From Nocardioidaceae bacterium (GTDB lineage Bacteria; Actinomycetota; Actinomycetes; Propionibacteriales; Nocardioidaceae), in NCBI GenBank assembly GCA_030655315.1, contig JAURVT010000038.1:1-48440 (forward strand): a stretch of 48,440 nucleotides of DNA, read 5' to 3'. Within the stretch, counting starts at the first letter, position 1; every line of letters begins with the position of its first letter. Of this stretch, positions 40,904 through 48,070 are shown piece after piece. Under the pieces are notes generated by a model. The model was not told where the DNA came from. It saw only the letters and a program-made list of their open reading frames with translations, and searched no databases. A program made the translations under genes and the position numbers.

Positions 40904-41470
40904 TCAGGGTCGGACGGCGTCTGCTGCGCCGCGTCTGACCGCCTTCCGGAGCACGGACGGCCATCTGGTGGTGTGCGGCGTCCGGCTCGACCGCGCGAAC
41001 CAGGTCGGAGCCTGTGGCGACGGGCGCACGCTGTCGTCGCCGTCTCCGGCGGCGATGTCGGTCGGGGTGACCGTTCGTGCGCCCGGTGGTGCGCCAGGTC
41101 GCGGTGGACGAGACACGCGGCGCAACAGACGTCGTCCGTGCAAGCGGACGGGACCGGTCGGGTCGGGGCCACGGACGGCGCGGAGCTGCCATCGCACGAT
41201 GGTCCAGGTGACGAGCGCGAACCCGAAGCCGTAGTCCTCCACCGGGATGCTGCCGGGTACCCGTAGTCCGATGATCGCCTCTCGGTCGTAGGCGACCACT
41301 GGCAGCGGCCCGCGCGTCAGCCACCCGTCGACCAGCACCATGAAGAAGGCGATGATGGCCATCGACCACCAGTAGCGGGCGGTGGAGAAGATCCCCGTCC
41401 TCCACCAGAGGCGCTCGAGCACGACGACGACCAGCACGGCCACGAGCGCCGCGACCGTGTAACCGGGCAT
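40904..41470 (-). CDS. crtYd: Lycopene cyclase domain protein CrtYd with a long tail
   Basis: 188 residues. The first 100 are a CrtYd-type half-cyclase: three membrane helices, RTGIFSTARYWWSMAIIAFF and the P-V-E-D motif at 76-79 (SIPVEDYGFGFALVTWTIV). Together with CrtYc it forms the heterodimeric beta-cyclase that turns lycopene into beta-carotene. Residues 101-188 are a Pro/Arg/Ser-rich extension that most members lack; it may be a disordered tail or a frame running into former non-coding DNA. The start overlaps the crtYc stop by one base (TGATG). Confidence 0.87.
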   Translation of the reverse strand: MPGYTVAALVAVLVVVVLERLWWRTGIFSTARYWWSMAIIAFFMVLVDGWLTRGPLPVVAYDREAIIGLRVPGSIPVEDYGFGFALVTWTIVRWQLRAVRGPDPTGPVRLHGRRLLRRVSRPPRPGAPPGARTVTPTDIAAGDGDDSVRPSPQAPTWFARSSRTPHTTRWPSVLRKAVRRGAADAVRP

Positions 41471-41811
41471 CAGGGTGCACCGCCTGATCGACTCCGCCGG
41501 CTCCACCCGAGCACCAGTCCGACTCCCTCCCACGTGAGCAGCGCGCACGTGGGGACCACGAGGAAGAAGGCCAGCTCCTCGATCGGCAGATCCCCGGGCA
41601 GGACGAGGCCGCTGAGTCCGACTCCCGGGAAGCTCCAGTGCCCCAGGGACACCCCGAGGACGTCCCACAGCAGGAACGTCACGACCACCGGCACCAGGAC
41701 GGCGACCAGGCGCCCGGGCCTTCGGTAGACCCGGGCCCCGAGCAGCTCGAGCGGACAGGTGATCAGCAGGCACCCGGTCAGCACGAGGAGATAGGTCGGG
41801 CCACCGGTCAC
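41470..41811 (-). CDS. crtYc: Lycopene cyclase domain protein CrtYc
   Basis: 113 residues from the GTG at 41811, which overlaps the blh stop (GTGA) and gives the usual CrtYc length. Three membrane helices. The signatures are TYLLVLTGCLLITCPLELLG at the start and the catalytic-type P-I-E-E motif at 76-79 in DLPIEELAFFLVVPTCALLT with WEGV. It pairs with CrtYd to cyclise lycopene ends in the membrane, supplying beta-carotene for retinal. Confidence 0.9.
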   Translation of the reverse strand: MTGGPTYLLVLTGCLLITCPLELLGARVYRRPGRLVAVLVPVVVTFLLWDVLGVSLGHWSFPGVGLSGLVLPGDLPIEELAFFLVVPTCALLTWEGVGLVLGWSRRSRSGGAP

Positions 41812-42785
41812 CGGGACACCGGCCCCGGTGCCGCGCGACGCCGGTCGGACCACGCGACCACGAGCAGGTGCGGCACCGTCAGACCCGCCAGGAGCGCCAT
41901 GTAGTCACCGGCAAAGTCGCGCCACCCGTCACCCGAGACCCACAGCGCGGCCAGAAGTCCCAGGCTCACCGCGGTCGGCAGCACCGCGGCGCGCGAGAAC
42001 CCCAGCAACGGCTCGCGCAGGCTCCCGCGCCGGAGCGCCGGACCGTTGGCGGGGTTGTCGACGAGGACTCGCGCGAGGTGCCTGACCGAGTGCCATCCCC
42101 CGAAGTAGGCGCCGAAGGCGACCAGCGGGTCCGTGGTCAGCACGAGGAGGGTCAACAGGACCAGCTCGGTGGCCCACAGGCCCCGCCTCTGGCTCCACTC
42201 CCCCACCACCGCGAGCGTCACCAGGACGAGCACCACCGCGATGGCTGCGGTCCGGGCTGATTCCGGCACCGTGGGCGCCGTGGTGGTGATCGAGGCGACG
42301 ATCGGCTCGACAGCACCGGGATGCACCAGCGCCGGGAGAGCGAGCACCACGGCTGCGTGGGCCGTGGCCCGCAGGAGCCGGTGTCGTCGGGAGCTGCCGG
42401 TCCTCAGGTCGTCGAACCCGAGGTCGCCGGTGCCGAAGTGCCACCCGGACAGCAGCACGAACACCGCGAGCCCTGCAGCCGGGAACGTGGTGAACAGACC
42501 GTAGGCCGCACCTGCCACGACGGCGTAGGCCGCGACCAGGCCCACGACGTGCGGGGCGCGACGCCCCAACCACCACCCGGCGACCAGGTGGTCGACCGCG
42601 CCGTGCGGCAGTCCGAGGAGCAGCCCGGCCACGAGCACCACCCACGCGAACCCGCGCCATCCGCTCGGGACGGCCAGGTCGGCGACGAGCACCACGCTCA
42701 CCACCGTCCACGAGACGGCGGTCGCCACGCGGACCGGCGCCCGGGCCACCGGACGAGCCGGCGTGGCGGCGATCCGCGTGGTCAC
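41808..42785 (-). CDS. blh: Brp/Blh-type beta-carotene 15,15'-dioxygenase
   Basis: 325 residues from the GTG at 42785 (GAGG eight bases upstream), ten bases after the rhodopsin stop. About nine membrane helices. Histidines placed as the iron ligands of Blh are present: H61 (GLPHGAVDH), H116 (SGWHFGTGD), H232 and H236 (GGWHSVRHLAR). A late VPHLLVVAW motif is also typical. It cuts beta-carotene symmetrically into two retinals. Coupled translation with crtYc downstream and closeness to the rhodopsin show that the operon makes and uses the chromophore. Confidence 0.93.
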   Translation of the reverse strand: MTTRIAATPARPVARAPVRVATAVSWTVVSVVLVADLAVPSGWRGFAWVVLVAGLLLGLPHGAVDHLVAGWWLGRRAPHVVGLVAAYAVVAGAAYGLFTTFPAAGLAVFVLLSGWHFGTGDLGFDDLRTGSSRRHRLLRATAHAAVVLALPALVHPGAVEPIVASITTTAPTVPESARTAAIAVVLVLVTLAVVGEWSQRRGLWATELVLLTLLVLTTDPLVAFGAYFGGWHSVRHLARVLVDNPANGPALRRGSLREPLLGFSRAAVLPTAVSLGLLAALWVSGDGWRDFAGDYMALLAGLTVPHLLVVAWSDRRRAAPGPVSR

Positions 42786-42795
42786 CGCACCGACC

Positions 42796-43647
42796 TCAGC
42801 GCGCCGACGCGGCGGGGGCCGACCGCTGGGTGGTGGGTTCGGGCTGGCCACTCTCGTCATGCCCCTCGGTGGCGGCGAAGGCCGGGTCGTCGGCGAAGGA
42901 CTTCACCCGGGCGATGCGGTAGATGAGCAGGCCGTAGAGCGCCTTGGCGAGGATGTCGGCGATGGAGTACCCGGCCTGCTTGCCGACCCATGCGCTCGCC
43001 CCGTCGAGGCCGAGCAGGGGAAGCGCGTACGCCAGGGGGTAGACGCCCCAGGTGGCCAGCAGCAGCACCCGCATCCGGCTCACGGTGCGACGCACGGCTT
43101 CGGGCTGCCGGTCCAGAGACTTGGTGAGCTCGACGAACAGCACGTAGAGGATGTAGAGGAACGGCAGCGTCGACAGCACCCCGAAGACGAACCGGATCCC
43201 GTTGCTGTCGCTGACCTCACCGGGGTAGCCCAGCGCGATCATCAACGTCGCGGCGGGGACGAGCCGCACCAGCAGCGAGCTCTGCACCTTGCGCATCAGC
43301 GCGAGCACCACCACGAGCTCGAGGAGCAGCAGCGGGACCGTCAGCAGCCAGTCGATGTAGCGATAGCCCTCGTTGAACGAGTCGCCGACGGCCTGGGTGT
43401 AGGTGCCCCGGCCACCGACGGCCTCGGTGACGAAGGCCGCCTTGAAGGACGCGAAGATGCGGAAGTAGTGGTAGGCCGCGATGCCGCACACGACGGCCGA
43501 CACCACCAGCGCCGCCCGATATCGCGGCAGCACCCGCTGCTGGACGGTCAGTAGGTAGATCGCCGTGAAGAGCTGTGCGGCGATCACGAGGGACAACAGG
43601 TTGTACACGGTGTCGAACTGGCCTTGGGACAGGCTGTCAGGAAGCAC
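42796..43647 (-). CDS. Proton-pumping microbial rhodopsin (DTE type)
   Basis: 283 residues, seven helices. Helix B has H60 (GIAAYHYF), matching proteorhodopsin H75. Helix C reads YRYIDWLLTVPLLLLE, giving R96, D99, T103 and E110, the DTE set of outward proton pumps. L107, at the proteorhodopsin tuning position 105, predicts green absorption. Helix G has D231 and the Schiff-base lysine K235 (ADILAKALYG). G156 aligns with the small fenestration residue of xanthorhodopsin and Gloeobacter rhodopsin, the window for a carotenoid antenna. The long B-C loop and GYPGE also fit that group. It leads the minus-strand operon with blh, crtYc and crtYd. Confidence 0.93.
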   Translation of the reverse strand: MLPDSLSQGQFDTVYNLLSLVIAAQLFTAIYLLTVQQRVLPRYRAALVVSAVVCGIAAYHYFRIFASFKAAFVTEAVGGRGTYTQAVGDSFNEGYRYIDWLLTVPLLLLELVVVLALMRKVQSSLLVRLVPAATLMIALGYPGEVSDSNGIRFVFGVLSTLPFLYILYVLFVELTKSLDRQPEAVRRTVSRMRVLLLATWGVYPLAYALPLLGLDGASAWVGKQAGYSIADILAKALYGLLIYRIARVKSFADDPAFAATEGHDESGQPEPTTQRSAPAASAR

Positions 43648-43983
43648 GAAGATCTCCGCTCGGGACCATCATGGACGAGATCCATCGCCGACTGCGGCGA
43701 GCTGTGCCGAGACTCGAACTCGTACGGGCCGTGATGACCCGTGATTCAGAGTGCGCTCGATCGGATGCCACCGCCGAATAGCTCGTTCCGGCGTCGTCGA
43801 GGGACTCCAGCACCGACCTCACGCGGAGCGTGACCACAGCTCGAACGTCCAGCGGCGCCGTTCCTCCGCTCGTCGCGGTGGGCCATCCGTCCCGCAGGGG
43901 TCGTTGATCGGCGCGCGCCGTGGCCCGGATGGGCCCTGCTCCCGATGACGTCGGACGCGCGCTCGCGGGGGCCGTCTCGCCGG
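43648..43983. other. Upstream region of the rhodopsin operon
   Basis: About 335 bases without a supported gene, though a 36-codon frame (43671-43781, starting MDEIHRRLRR) faces away from the rhodopsin and could be a short peptide. The rhodopsin promoter must lie here; I cannot assign boxes. One dispersed repeat copy sits at 43819. Confidence 0.45.
43819..43844 (+). repeat. Dispersed intergenic repeat, copy with altered end
   Basis: The first 22 bases match the consensus exactly; the end reads TCGA instead of GGGA. Confidence 0.7.
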
Positions 43984-44412
43984 TCAAGAGGCCAGGTCTG
44001 GGCCCACTCCCCGCGGAGCCGTTCCTCGACTGCGTCGGTACTGCTCGTCGGTGACGCGGTCGAGGAACTGGACCGTGCCCTCGTGCAGCGCGACGTAGGT
44101 CATCGTGCTGCCAGGTGTGGCCCCCTCCCAGTGCTGGCGGCCGGGTTCGCACCAGACGACGTCGCCGGCGCGGACCTCGACGACGTCCTCGCCCTCACTC
44201 TGAGCCCACCCGGTCCCGCTCGTCACCACCAGGGTCTGGCCGGCGGGGTTGGTCTTCCAGGACGTGCGGGCGCCGGGCGGGAAGACCACGGTGGCGCAGG
44301 TCAGTCGGCTCGGGGCGTCGCGCCGGACGTAGCCGTCGATCCGGACGTCGCCGGTGAAGGTCGCCTCGGGCGCCGTGGTGCTCGCGTCGTCGTCGTGTCG
44401 GTGGATCTGCAT
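43984..44412 (-). CDS. Cupin-domain protein with altered metal ligands
   Basis: 142 residues, one cupin barrel. The layout matches cupins of the hydroxynitrile-lyase-like/carboxymuconolactone-associated group: PPGARTSWKTNPAGQTLVVT, GDVVWCEPGRQHWEGATPG, then TYVALHEG. In typical members the first motif is W-H-T-H-P-x-G-Q; here the two His are K53 and N55. In the second motif one His is kept (H94), while the next is E96. The Mn or Fe site is therefore probably lost or changed. A stress-protein or oxidoreductase partner role is possible. It lies downstream of the epimerase gene by 28 bases, so they likely share a transcript. Confidence 0.82.
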   Translation of the reverse strand: MQIHRHDDDASTTAPEATFTGDVRIDGYVRRDAPSRLTCATVVFPPGARTSWKTNPAGQTLVVTSGTGWAQSEGEDVVEVRAGDVVWCEPGRQHWEGATPGSTMTYVALHEGTVQFLDRVTDEQYRRSRGTAPRGVGPDLAS

Positions 44413-44440
44413 GGGGTCTCCTCGGGGTGGGGTCGGGATG

Positions 44441-45322
44441 TCAGGGCTGAAGGTTCTCGAGGTCCTCCAGCAGGCTCGGGTGGATCGGTTCCCACCCCAG
44501 CTCGCGACGCGTGTGTGCGCTCGACGCCGGCCCGTCGATCGCGAAGATCGAGCCGAGTGGGCCGAAGGTGTCCTCGGGGACCGAGAGCACCGGCAGCTCC
44601 AGGCGCCGCCCGATGACTGCGGCGATGTCGCGGACCCGGTCTCCCTCGTCGGCGACGGCGTGCCAGACCGAACCGGCCGGCGCCGCCTCCAGCGCCAGCC
44701 TCACGAGCACGGCCGCGTCGAGCGCATGGACTGCGGGCCAGCGCTGGCTCCCGTCCCCGGGGTAGCCGGCGACACCGGTGCGCCGCGCGGCGTCGGTCAG
44801 CAGCCCGGCGAAGCCACCACCTCCGTGGTGGTGGACCGTGCGCGCCATCCGCACCGCGCTCGTCCGCACCCCGTGGTCGGCCAGCGCCAGGGCCGCCTGC
44901 ACCGCGCGCACCCGCCCGGCGACCGGCCCCTCTGCAGGCAGCTCGTCCTGCTCGGTCGACAACCGACCCTCGACCCACGGCGTGCCGGAGGCGACCACGA
45001 ACGGCTTGTCCGTGCCGGCGAGCTCCTCGCCCATCGCCTGCAGGGCGGCGCCCTCCTGCGCCACCGCCGCGGCGAAGGTCTCTGGCGTCACCGCCTCGTG
45101 TGAGAAGGCGAGGTTGACCACGCCGTCCGCGCGGGCCGCGGCGTCGCGCAGTGTCGCCAGGTCGCCGAGGCTGCCGCGCACCACCTCGGCCCCGGCATCG
45201 GCCAGCGTCCGCGCGGAGGAATCGGACCGGGCCAGACCCACGACGTGGTGGTCGTGGTCGATCAGCTCGTGGACGACGGCCGACCCGATCAGGCCGGTTC
45301 CGCCGGTGACGAAGACGCGCAT
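44441..45322 (-). CDS. Extended SDR NAD-dependent epimerase/dehydratase-like protein
   Basis: 293 residues. The N-terminal VFVTGGTGLIGSAVVHELID is the extended-SDR cofactor motif, followed by VVGLARSDSSARTL, GSLGDLATLRDAAARADGVV and NLAFSHE. The usual Y-x-x-x-K is not evident; WHAVADEGDRVRDIA and ELGWEPIHPSLLEDL are typical of the C-terminal part of the group. It is divergent from a TetR gene with tandem operators, and is probably induced as a small redox or detoxification unit with the cupin. Confidence 0.85.
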   Translation of the reverse strand: MRVFVTGGTGLIGSAVVHELIDHDHHVVGLARSDSSARTLADAGAEVVRGSLGDLATLRDAAARADGVVNLAFSHEAVTPETFAAAVAQEGAALQAMGEELAGTDKPFVVASGTPWVEGRLSTEQDELPAEGPVAGRVRAVQAALALADHGVRTSAVRMARTVHHHGGGGFAGLLTDAARRTGVAGYPGDGSQRWPAVHALDAAVLVRLALEAAPAGSVWHAVADEGDRVRDIAAVIGRRLELPVLSVPEDTFGPLGSIFAIDGPASSAHTRRELGWEPIHPSLLEDLENLQP

Positions 45323-45338
45323 GCCATGCTCCTCAGCA

Positions 45339-45362
45339 GTGATGGGACTCTTGTCCCATCAC
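45339..45362. promoter_or_regulatory. TetR operator 1
   Basis: A perfect inverted repeat with 10-base arms (GTGATGGGAC, GTCCCATCAC) and a 4-base spacer, 16 bases upstream of the epimerase start. Confidence 0.87.
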
Positions 45363-45370
45363 CGTAGCAC

Positions 45371-45396
45371 CGTGACGGGACAACTGTCCCATCACG
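45371..45396. promoter_or_regulatory. TetR operator 2
   Basis: CGTGACGGGAC and GTCCCATCACG arms (one mismatch) around a 4-base spacer. It lies 33 bases from operator 1 and 13 bases before the regulator ATG. Confidence 0.85.
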
Positions 45397-45409
45397 TAGG
45401 CTGGGCCAC

Positions 45410-45982
45410 ATGGCTCGATGGGCACCCGACGCGCGCGACCGGCTCGTGGTCGCGGCGGTCGACCTGTTCAACGAGCAGGGCTACGACGACACCACCGTCG
45501 CCCAGATCGCCGATCGCGCCGGGGTCACCAAGAGCACGTTCTTCCGTCACTTCCCCGACAAGCGCGAGCTGCTGGTCGCGGGCCAGGAGACGCTCAGCCG
45601 GTTGCTGGCCGACGGCATCGCCGACGCGCCCGCCGACGCCACTCCCCTGGCGGCTGTGGCAGCCGGGCTCGAGCGCGCGTCCGGGACGATGGGGCAGTCG
45701 AACCGCGAGCTCGGCCCGCGCCTGAGGGCCGCCGTCGCCGCCAGCACCGAGCTCCAGCAACGCGACGCACTCAAGAGCGTCGGGCTGGCCGCCGCCATGA
45801 CCGAGGCGCTGACCGCGCGAGGCGTCCCCGACCCGGCGGCCCACCTCGCCGCCGAGCTGGGCGTCCTCGCCTTCAAGCGCGGCTACGCCTCGTGGTCCGA
45901 GGGCCCCGGCGGCGACGAGCTCGCCGCGCACACGGCGACCGCGTTGGAGGAGCTGCGCGACGCTGGTAGGTCCCTCGGGTGA
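45410..45982 (+). CDS. TetR family regulator of the divergent epimerase
   Basis: 190 residues. HTH: ARDRLVVAAVDLFNEQGYDD, TTVAQIADRAGVTKSTFFRH and FPDKRELLVAGQETLSRLLA. The C-terminal half has NRELGPRLRAAVAASTELQQ and LAAELGVLAFKRGYASWSEG, as in regulators of drug-related short-chain enzymes. It should bind the two GGGAC-x4-GTCCC operators and repress both its own gene and the epimerase-cupin unit. The inducer is unknown. Confidence 0.92.
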   Translation: MARWAPDARDRLVVAAVDLFNEQGYDDTTVAQIADRAGVTKSTFFRHFPDKRELLVAGQETLSRLLADGIADAPADATPLAAVAAGLERASGTMGQSNRELGPRLRAAVAASTELQQRDALKSVGLAAAMTEALTARGVPDPAAHLAAELGVLAFKRGYASWSEGPGGDELAAHTATALEELRDAGRSLG

Positions 45983-46031
45983 TGTCGCGATGGCTCGGTC
46001 GTACCCTCGCGCTCCGCAGCGACGACGAACC

Positions 46032-46056
46032 CGCGCGGAGCGTGATCACAGCGGGA
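46032..46056 (+). repeat. Dispersed intergenic repeat, first of a pair
   Basis: CGCGCGGAGCGTGATCACAG followed by CGGGA. Here the central GTGATCAC is a perfect palindrome. It is followed after three bases by a second copy. Confidence 0.75.
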
Positions 46057-46059
46057 CTC

Positions 46060-46085
46060 TCACGCGGAGCGTGACCACAGCGGGA
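46060..46085 (+). repeat. Dispersed intergenic repeat, second of a pair
   Basis: Exact match to the 26-bp consensus, in direct orientation 28 bases after the first member of the pair. Confidence 0.78.
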
Positions 46086-46226
46086 TTCCGACGGCGATGG
46101 AGTCGCTGGGACGTTGGCGGAGTGCCCACGAGCCAGGCTCGGACGTCTTCGCCAAGGGCGCGACGGCGGTGATCGCCTTGCTGGACCGCGATGCGAGCCG
46201 CCGGTCCTCGTGGACGGACGAGTCCG

Positions 46227-47225
46227 TCAACGCACCTCGTCGATCGTCACTGGGCGGTGCTCGCGCCTGGACACCGTGCACGCCTCGGCGATCAGGCTCG
46301 CCTCGACGCCGTCGGCCACCGTGCACGGCGACGGCCGTGTACCCGCGACCACGTCGACGAACGCGGCCAGCTCGGCACGGAAGGCTCCGGCGAACCGGTC
46401 CATGAAGAAGTAGGCCGGCGGGCCGGCGGGGAAGATCGCGCCGGGCGTCGCCGAACGCAGCGGCAGCCCGTCGTCGAGCCCGGCGGCGACCGAGTCCTGG
46501 GAGCCGAGCAGCTCGAGTCGGACGTCGTGCCCGCGGCCGTTCTCCCGGGTGTTGGAGACCACGGCGAGCGTGCCGTCGTCCAACGTCAGGATCGCCGACG
46601 CGGTGTCCGCGTCGCCGGCCGCAGCGATGTAGTCGGCTCCGCGGTTGCCACCGGCGGCGTAGACCTCGACGACCTCGCGTCCGGTGGCCCAGCGGATGGC
46701 GTCGAAGTCGTGGATCGAGCAGTCGCGGAAGATGCCTCCTGAGCCCTGGATGTAGGCCTCGGGCGGCGGCGCCGGGTCGAGAGTCGTGGAGCGGACCGTG
46801 TGCAGGCGTCCCAGTCGCCCCTGTACGAGGTCCTCGCGTGCGGCGACGAACGCGGCGTCGAAGCGTCGCGGGAACCCGATCTGCACCGGGACGTCGTGAC
46901 CGGCGATCCGGCGCTGGACGTCCTGCGCGTCACGGGCCGCGAGCGCCACCGGCTTCTCGCAGAACGTGGTGATGCCCGCCTGGACCGCCCGGACGATGAG
47001 GTCGGGGTGGGTGCCGGTCGACGAGGCGATGACCACGCCGTCGAGGCCGGCCGTGAGGAGAGCTTCGGGGGTGTCGACCGCCGTCGCGCCGAGCTCGTCG
47101 GCCACCGCGGCGGCCAGGCCGTCGACGACGTCGGTGACGAGCAGCTCGTCCACCTGCTCCATGCCCTTGAGGGTGTGGGCGTGGAACGCGCCGATGCGTC
47201 CGAGTCCGATGAGTCCGATGCGCAC
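46227..47225 (-). CDS. Gfo/Idh/MocA oxidoreductase (inositol 2-dehydrogenase-like)
   Basis: 332 residues. The Rossmann motif is IGLIGLGRIGAFHA, followed by VVIASSTGTHPDLIV, the FCEKPVAL motif and the catalytic-region RDCSIHDFDAIRWATGREV, with the Asp and His expected for IolG-type enzymes. PVQIGFPRRFDAAFVAAR is also characteristic. It oxidises a cyclitol or sugar hydroxyl with NAD. It is a second Gfo/Idh paralogue in this window and lies in an operon with an SDR and the unrecognised gene at the right edge. Confidence 0.9.
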   Translation of the reverse strand: MRIGLIGLGRIGAFHAHTLKGMEQVDELLVTDVVDGLAAAVADELGATAVDTPEALLTAGLDGVVIASSTGTHPDLIVRAVQAGITTFCEKPVALAARDAQDVQRRIAGHDVPVQIGFPRRFDAAFVAAREDLVQGRLGRLHTVRSTTLDPAPPPEAYIQGSGGIFRDCSIHDFDAIRWATGREVVEVYAAGGNRGADYIAAAGDADTASAILTLDDGTLAVVSNTRENGRGHDVRLELLGSQDSVAAGLDDGLPLRSATPGAIFPAGPPAYFFMDRFAGAFRAELAAFVDVVAGTRPSPCTVADGVEASLIAEACTVSRREHRPVTIDEVR

Positions 47226-47258
47226 GTGATCTCCCGATCGATGGTGTGGTGGTGGGGT

Positions 47259-48050
47259 CTACTCGTAGGCGCCGGGGACGACCTGGTCCCAGTCGATCAC
47301 CGAGCCGGTGACGACGCCGCTGCGCTCGCTCAGCAGGAGGATCACGAGGTCGGCGATCTCGTCGACCTGCCCGAGCTTGCCCATGGGCAGGGCGGCACCG
47401 GCGCGGTCGAGCCAGTCGTCACCGGCACCGTGGAACTCCCGCTGGGTCGCGTCCTCCCCCTCGGTCTGGGTCCAGCCGATGTTGACGCCGTTGATGCGGA
47501 TCCTGTCCCAGCGGTGCGCGAACGCGGCGTTGCGCGTCAGCCCGACCATGGCTGACTTCGAGGCCACGTACGGGGCGAGGTAGGGCTGGCCGCCGTGCGC
47601 GGACATCGTGATGATGTTGACGATCGTGCCCGGCGCACCCCGGCCGACCATGTCCTTGATCGCCGCCTGCATCAGGAAGAACGGCGCACGGGTGTTGACC
47701 GCCACGTGCTGGTCGAACAGCTCGGGCGTGGTGTCGAGCATCGTCCCGCGGGTGGTCAGGCCCGCCGAGTTCACCAGGCAGTCGATGCGGCCGAAGCGCT
47801 CGACGGTGGTCGCCGCCGCGGCGATGACCTGATCGACGTCCGCGGCATCGCAGCGGACGAACGCCGCCTTGGCACCGAGCGCCTCGAGCTCGGCCACCCG
47901 TGCGGCGCCGACGTCGGGGCGGCGGCCGGTGACCACCACCTGCGCACCGTGGTGGGCAGCCGCGGTCGCCACGGCGGCGCCGAGGCCTTGCGTCCCGCCG
48001 CTGACCAGGACCACCTTGTCGGCAAGCAGACGGGTGTTCGACGTCGTCAT
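47259..48050 (-). CDS. SDR family oxidoreductase
   Basis: 263 residues from the ATG at 48050, with AAGGA four bases before it; a GTG at 48074 that overlaps the upstream stop (GTGA) is the other start. SGGTQGLG is the cofactor motif and NSAG replaces NNAG. The serine region is NIITMSAHGG, and the catalytic pair is YVASKSAMVG. GVNIGWTQTEGEDATQREFH and GSVIDWDQVVPGAYE mark a subgroup often found in inositol and sugar catabolic operons. It is coupled to the upstream gene and lies 33 bases before the Gfo/Idh gene. Confidence 0.88.
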   Translation of the reverse strand: MTTSNTRLLADKVVLVSGGTQGLGAAVATAAAHHGAQVVVTGRRPDVGAARVAELEALGAKAAFVRCDAADVDQVIAAAATTVERFGRIDCLVNSAGLTTRGTMLDTTPELFDQHVAVNTRAPFFLMQAAIKDMVGRGAPGTIVNIITMSAHGGQPYLAPYVASKSAMVGLTRNAAFAHRWDRIRINGVNIGWTQTEGEDATQREFHGAGDDWLDRAGAALPMGKLGQVDEIADLVILLLSERSGVVTGSVIDWDQVVPGAYE

Positions 48051-48070
48051 CGGTTCCTTCGGTGAGTCGC

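Noticed and set aside
46032-46085. A CRISPR array
   Set aside because: There are only two adjacent copies with a three-base gap and no spacers or cas genes; it belongs to the dispersed repeat family.
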